DNA of 9,313 nucleotides from PCC-6406 sp964353225 (GTDB lineage Bacteria > Cyanobacteriota > Cyanobacteriia > Phormidesmidales > Phormidesmidaceae), in contig CAYGVA010000163.1 in the NCBI GenBank assembly GCA_964353225.1, positions 1-9,313 of the forward strand, given 5' to 3'. Shown here in pieces: positions 5,991 through 9,313 of the stretch; position 1 is the first letter of the stretch; every line of letters starts with the position of its first letter. The notes below the pieces were generated by a model, which saw only the letters and a list, made by a program, of their open reading frames with translations, ran no database searches and was not told the origin of the DNA. Made by a program: the position numbers and the translations under genes.

Positions 5991-7016
5991 CTACCCAATT
6001 GAAATGGATTGGGCGATCGCTTGGGCCGCAGCTAGACCCGACAGGGCCGCACCTTCTACTGACGATGCGGCAACGTCTGGGGCAAAGGCATCCCCCGCCA
6101 ACACGATGGGGCCGGGTTGATCGATCCAAGCAAAGGGGTCACTAAACCGCTTTAGGGGCTGACTATATTTCCAACGATGGACGTGGTGGGCAATGACTGG
6201 AGATTGGAGCCAGGGTTGGGCGGCGGCGATCAGGTGATTGGCGATCACAGCGGGATCGGCATCCCAATAATCTTGACTAAATTGAGGTCCCCCATGGAGG
6301 GTGACGCTATCACCCTTGGGGGAAATGCCCTTTTGGCGGTTGCTGGCCAGCCATTGCAGCGGTTCTTCCCCGAGGTGGAGGCCCCCCGGCGCAGGAATCA
6401 GGCTCGCTTGGGTGAGGACGGCAAGGACTGCAATGCAGGGATCGTAGGTTAAGGCTTGTAGGCGGCGTGCCAAGTCATCGGTTAAGGGGACAGCAATGGT
6501 CGCTAACAGCGCTAGGGTTTGGGGCACCGGGGGGGTCAGGAGCGCAATGTCCCCTTGAAAAACGGAGCCGTCCTCGGTGTGAGCAACCCAGTGGGAGGTT
6601 TGCCAGTCGAGGTGAATGACTTTTTGCCGGTTATGGATGGTTAGGGTTTTGGCTAAGTGCTGGGCGATGGCCCGGTTGCTGGCGACGCCGCAGTAACAAG
6701 GGCGATCGCCCAGCCTAAGGCCCCCAGCCGCCTCCGGAAATCCCTGGGACCAAATCTTGACGACCCCCTGCCGGAGCCAGTCATCGACCCAATGCTGAAA
6801 GGTGGGGGTGCCGACGGTAAAGTACTGGGTGCCGTAATCAAAGTACCCCTCGCGGTCTGGCGGCGCTTGAACTCGACGGGACGCTAACCGTCCGCCAATG
6901 CCATAGCCCTTATCTAAAACAATGGCATGAATGCCTTTGCGTTGGAGGGCGATCGCCGCCATTAAGCCGGTCATGCCGCCGCCGATGATTAAGCAGGTTG
7001 TGGTGTTGGCAGCCAT
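5991..7016 (-). CDS. Renalase-like NAD(P)/FAD-dependent oxidoreductase
   Basis: A 341-residue flavoprotein with a single N-terminal Rossmann FAD fold: GxGxxG at residues 12-17 (IIGGGMTGL), D35 ending the second strand, and GIGGRLASRR at 39-48. FDYGTQYFTV at 59-68 is characteristic of the renalase-like branch of the amine oxidase superfamily. The C-terminal FAD loop shows LAGDAF at 306-311 and SSVEGAALSG at 318-327. No signal peptide is seen, so it is probably cytosolic. Renalases oxidise aberrant NAD(P)H isomers; whether this protein does so is inferred from the family. The ATG at 7016 is chosen because the Rossmann strand begins about seven residues later, as usual. A start at 7145 would add 43 residues of low-complexity, non-domain sequence. 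The gene reads in the same direction as cpeB and ends 463 bp before it. No clear Shine-Dalgarno is visible. Confidence 0.82.
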   Translation of the reverse strand: MAANTTTCLIIGGGMTGLMAAIALQRKGIHAIVLDKGYGIGGRLASRRVQAPPDREGYFDYGTQYFTVGTPTFQHWVDDWLRQGVVKIWSQGFPEAAGGLRLGDRPCYCGVASNRAIAQHLAKTLTIHNRQKVIHLDWQTSHWVAHTEDGSVFQGDIALLTPPVPQTLALLATIAVPLTDDLARRLQALTYDPCIAVLAVLTQASLIPAPGGLHLGEEPLQWLASNRQKGISPKGDSVTLHGGPQFSQDYWDADPAVIANHLIAAAQPWLQSPVIAHHVHRWKYSQPLKRFSDPFAWIDQPGPIVLAGDAFAPDVAASSVEGAALSGLAAAQAIAQSISIG

Positions 7017-7204
7017 ACATTCGCGGGTATCGAGTTGTGCAGGCGGATTGATGGCGCGATCACGGTGACCAGCCAGGGTTGATGGTTGCCAGCCTAGGGG
7101 CAATACAGCTGAGGGGTGGGTGGTTGCGATTGGCCCCAATCCCATGGTGGAATTGACGCCAGATGTCTTTAACCCTGTCCACTATAGACCCGACTTGGCA
7201 AAGT

Positions 7205-7232
7205 CCATACGCCTGTTTCTGGCCTTGTCAAC
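7205..7232 (-). promoter_or_regulatory. Candidate promoter of the renalase-like gene
   Basis: On the minus strand, TTGACA (7232-7227, exact -35 consensus), a 16-base spacer, then TATGGA (7210-7205, three of six matches to TATAAT). The transcript would have a leader of roughly 180 bases before ATG 7016. This length and the weak -10 keep confidence low. Confidence 0.3.
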
Positions 7233-7311
7233 GGGGATGATTTTGATTTTGACGCCTAAATTTGAGCGATCGTCTGCCCTCCGCTAGGGAAGAGTCCCGT
7301 CGTCTAGGATG

Positions 7312-7317
7312 AGGAGG
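7312..7317 (+). promoter_or_regulatory. Shine-Dalgarno that decides the ABC exporter start
   Basis: AGGAGG lies 11 bases before ATG 7329 and 17 bases before the in-frame ATG 7335. The shorter spacing favours the first ATG, giving 584 rather than 582 residues. Confidence 0.6.
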
Positions 7318-7328
7318 CACACAGACAG

Positions 7329-9083
7329 ATGATCATGGCGCAATCTAACTTCCAACGGCTGATCAGTTATCTACGGCCCCACTGGAAAATCTCTAGCATC
7401 GGTATTTTTGCGCTGCTCTTGGTGAATGGCCTGGGGGTATGGATTCCCCTACTGATTCGGGACGGCATTGATACCCTGCAAGTCACCTTTAGCTTTGTTC
7501 GCATTGCTCAATATGCAGGCTTGGTGGCCCTCTTGGCGTCGATTATGTGGGGGTTCCGCATGGCTTCACGGACCCTGCTGTTTGGGGTGGGGCGGCAGGT
7601 GGAGTTTGAACTCAAGCAACGGATTTTTGAACACTTGCTGGGGATGGAGCCTGCCTACTTTGCCAAAAATACGGCGGGGGAGCTGATTAGCCGCGCCACC
7701 AGTGATGTGGACAATATTCGACGGTTGCTGGGGTTTGCCATTCTGAGCTTAGCCAATACCCTATTTGCCTATGTCCTGACCATTCCGGTGATGCTCTCCT
7801 TGAGCGTGCGTCTCACCCTTTTGTCTTTGGTGATTTATCCCTTGATGTTGGTGCTGGTGGGGTTGTTTAGCGATCGCCTCCGCAGCCAGCAGTTGCAGGT
7901 GCAAGAGACCACTTCTCGCCTCAGTGACCTGATTCAAGAGGATATGAGCGGGATTGCCCTGATCAAAATCTATGGTCAAGAGACCAATGAGCGGCGGGCT
8001 TTTGACGAGCTTAACAATGAACTGCTAGCCGCCAACCTTACCCTGGCCCGGACTCGAAACACCCTATTTCCCTTACTGGGGGGGCTGGCCAGCGTCAGCT
8101 TGCTGCTGATCTTGGCGAATGGGGCTGGGGCCATTCGCGATGGCAGTCTCTCGGTGGGGGACTTTGTAGCGCTGTTGCTCTATGTAGAACGGCTGGTGTT
8201 TCCCACGGCGCTGCTGGGCTTTACGATTACGGCCTATCAGCGAGGGGAGGTCAGCATTACTCGGGTGGAGGCGATCCTCACCAGTCAGCCCCAGGTGCGC
8301 AATGCCCCGCATGTTCGCCCCCTCCAGGTGTCCGATCTACAGGGGCGACTGGATGCCCGCAATTTGGCCTATTGCTACCCAGATGCCCCTAAGTCAGCGT
8401 TGTCTGGGGTGAACTTTACGATACAACCCGGTGAGACGGTGGCGATTGTCGGCCCCATCGGCTCTGGTAAATCCACCCTGGCCAATGCCTTGCCGCGACT
8501 CCTGAATATTGGCGAGGGACAGATTTTTCTGGATGGCCATGACATCACTACCCTGCCGTTGAAGGATCTGCGGCGGGCGATCGCCTATGTGCCCCAGGAG
8601 AGCTTTTTGTTTAGCAATACCATTCAGGACAACATCCGCTATGGCGATCCCCTGGCGGCGGCCCTAGAGGTAGAACATGCCTCGAAGGAAGCCCAAATCC
8701 ACCCTGAGATTCAAAATTTTCCCAAGCGCTACGACACCATTGTGGGCGAACGGGGCATTACCCTTTCGGGGGGGCAGCGCCAGCGGACGGCATTGGCACG
8801 GGCTTTGATGGTGGATGCGCCGGTGTTGGTGCTGGATGATGCCCTCTCTAGCGTCGATAACCAAACCGCCACCCAAATTCTGCAAAACCTGAGAACCGGC
8901 ACCCAACACCAGACGGTGATCTTTATCTCCCATCAAATGGGCGCAGCGGCCTTAGCCGATCGCATCCTCGTCATGGACCAAGGCTGTATTACCCAAGCCG
9001 GAACCCATGCAGAGCTGGTCGTCCAACCGGGTTTATATCAAAACCTTTGGGAACAACATCAATTGAAAGAGGTTTTGGTTTAA
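7329..9083 (+). CDS. ABC exporter half-transporter (MdlA/YheI type), fused membrane and ATPase domains, degenerate catalytic Glu
   Basis: A 584-residue type IV ABC exporter half. The membrane domain covers about residues 15-310, with hydrophobic helices near 22-42, 60-80, 135-158, 161-181, 246-265 and 276-300. The nucleotide-binding domain follows: A-loop Tyr350, Walker A GPIGSGKST (375-383), Q-loop Gln423 (in YVPQESF), signature LSGGQ (479-483), Walker B VLVLDD (499-504), D-loop SSVD (507-510) and H-loop His535. The residue after the Walker B aspartate is Asp504 instead of the catalytic Glu. This is typical of the non-catalytic half of heterodimeric exporters such as TM287/288, BmrCD and MdlAB, so a partner half-transporter is expected. 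None is encoded in the window: the next gene, six bases away, is a deacetylase. The family exports lipids, drugs or peptides; the substrate here is unknown. Confidence 0.92.
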   Translation: MIMAQSNFQRLISYLRPHWKISSIGIFALLLVNGLGVWIPLLIRDGIDTLQVTFSFVRIAQYAGLVALLASIMWGFRMASRTLLFGVGRQVEFELKQRIFEHLLGMEPAYFAKNTAGELISRATSDVDNIRRLLGFAILSLANTLFAYVLTIPVMLSLSVRLTLLSLVIYPLMLVLVGLFSDRLRSQQLQVQETTSRLSDLIQEDMSGIALIKIYGQETNERRAFDELNNELLAANLTLARTRNTLFPLLGGLASVSLLLILANGAGAIRDGSLSVGDFVALLLYVERLVFPTALLGFTITAYQRGEVSITRVEAILTSQPQVRNAPHVRPLQVSDLQGRLDARNLAYCYPDAPKSALSGVNFTIQPGETVAIVGPIGSGKSTLANALPRLLNIGEGQIFLDGHDITTLPLKDLRRAIAYVPQESFLFSNTIQDNIRYGDPLAAALEVEHASKEAQIHPEIQNFPKRYDTIVGERGITLSGGQRQRTALARALMVDAPVLVLDDALSSVDNQTATQILQNLRTGTQHQTVIFISHQMGAAALADRILVMDQGCITQAGTHAELVVQPGLYQNLWEQHQLKEVLV

Positions 9084-9089
9084 GGACGG

Positions 9090-9313
9090 GTGAGGAGAAA
9101 GGTCTGGGGGTGGATATCCCTGGGGATATTGGCAATGATAATGGCCATGGGTTTGGGGTTTGGGGTGGTGCAACGGGGGCTGCTGCCGTTGGCAGAGGCT
9201 GGGTTTCCGGCGGCCATGTGGCGGGTGGGGGTGAGTGAACCGCTGGTGGTGCTTACCATTGATGATGGCCTCAGCGATCGCACCTCCGAAATCTTGGACC
9301 TGCTGGATCGCTA
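9090..9313 (+). CDS. Membrane-anchored polysaccharide deacetylase (NodB-like), 3'-truncated by the window edge
   Basis: An open frame continues to the right edge, giving 74 codons. From the GTG at 9090 the protein starts MRRKVWGWISLG and then has a hydrophobic segment at about residues 5-27, a signal anchor or signal peptide with positive residues before it. The catalytic domain begins at residues 53-60 with VVLTIDDG. This matches NodB motif 1 (usually TFDDG), in which the first Asp is the catalytic base and the second binds the metal. DRTSEILDLLDR follows, as usual in the family. Such enzymes remove acetyl groups from cell-envelope polysaccharides or peptidoglycan. The GTG start fits the charged N-terminus; AAGGA (9082-9086) lies only 3 bases upstream, which is short. 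ATG codons at 9135, 9141 and 9147 are alternatives but would cut the signal segment. The six-base gap to the ABC gene indicates one operon. The motif's proline after DDG is replaced by Leu61. Confidence 0.8.
   Translation, partial: MRRKVWGWISLGILAMIMAMGLGFGVVQRGLLPLAEAGFPAAMWRVGVSEPLVVLTIDDGLSDRTSEILDLLDR

Larger units (their letters stand above)
7017..7328. promoter_or_regulatory. Divergent intergenic region (312 bp) with promoters for both flanking genes
   Basis: The renalase-like gene and the ABC exporter gene are transcribed away from each other here, so both promoters should lie in it. For the minus strand, a perfect TTGACA (7232-7227) is followed after 16 bases by TATGGA (7210-7205), a weak -10. 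TATAGT (7186-7181) is a better -10 but has no -35. For the plus strand I found no convincing -35/-10 pair. A short GGGA/TCCC repeat lies at 7287-7298. No gene or RNA is seen. Confidence 0.45.
507..9281. repeat. Thirteen dispersed HIP1 octamers (GCGATCGC)
   Basis: Exact copies start at 507, 1162, 1908, 3096, 3537, 3678, 4128, 6013, 6702, 6949, 7870, 8577 and 9274. A random sequence of this length would hold far fewer than one. HIP1 is a highly iterated palindrome of many cyanobacterial genomes. All copies here lie in coding sequence. None occurs between 4136 and 6012, the stretch with cpeA, cpeB and their flanking non-coding regions. Confidence 0.95.

Noticed and set aside
7017..7145. 43-residue N-terminal extension of the renalase-like protein
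   Set aside because: The Rossmann strand normally begins within about ten residues of the start; the extension has no domain features.
9047..9238. Gly-rich 63-codon frame at the right end
   Set aside because: Out of frame with the deacetylase reading that carries TIDDG; glycine richness comes from GG-rich DNA.

Overview
The window comes from a phycoerythrin-producing cyanobacterium. It carries the alpha and beta subunits of C-phycoerythrin followed by the two HEAT-repeat bilin lyases CpeY and CpeZ. It also holds 13 exact copies of the cyanobacterial HIP1 octamer GCGATCGC, far more than chance for 9.3 kb. The base composition looks moderately GC-rich by eye. I cannot name the genus from sequence alone.

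Layout. Positions 2-631 (+) are the 3' part of an FTR1-family iron permease. It ends in a small hairpin and faces a convergent gene at 669-2132 (-), a Tat-signal flavin amine oxidase. Upstream of that on the same strand lies the core of the window, read right to left: cpeB (5527-4973), cpeA (4897-4403), a long terminator-like hairpin (4364-4301), cpeY (4180-2909) and cpeZ (2852-2235). A gene-free stretch of 463 bp (5528-5990) precedes cpeB and should hold its promoter. Further upstream, still on the minus strand, is a renalase-like FAD oxidoreductase (7016-5991). A 312-bp divergent intergenic region separates it from a plus-strand pair: an ABC exporter half-transporter (7329-9083) and, six bases later, the start of a membrane-anchored polysaccharide deacetylase (9090 to the window edge).

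How the genes work together. CpeB and CpeA form the (alpha-beta) building block of the phycoerythrin rods of the phycobilisome. All expected phycoerythrobilin-binding cysteines are present: alpha 82 and 139; beta 48/59, 80 and 165. CpeY, helped by CpeZ, attaches phycoerythrobilin to the alpha subunit. The hairpin between cpeA and cpeY probably lets the abundant structural proteins be made in large excess over the catalytic lyases from one operon. The linker genes, the other lyases (CpeS, CpeT, CpeU, CpeF) and the regulator CpeR are not in the window. The iron permease, the two flavoproteins, the ABC half-transporter and the deacetylase have no demonstrated tie to phycoerythrin.

No mobile element, CRISPR array, RNA gene or defence system was seen. 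The observations most worth checking are the cpeA-cpeY hairpin, the dyad-containing leader region of cpeB, the pair of FAD enzymes bracketing the cpe operon, and the degenerate catalytic site of the ABC protein, which predicts an unlinked partner subunit.
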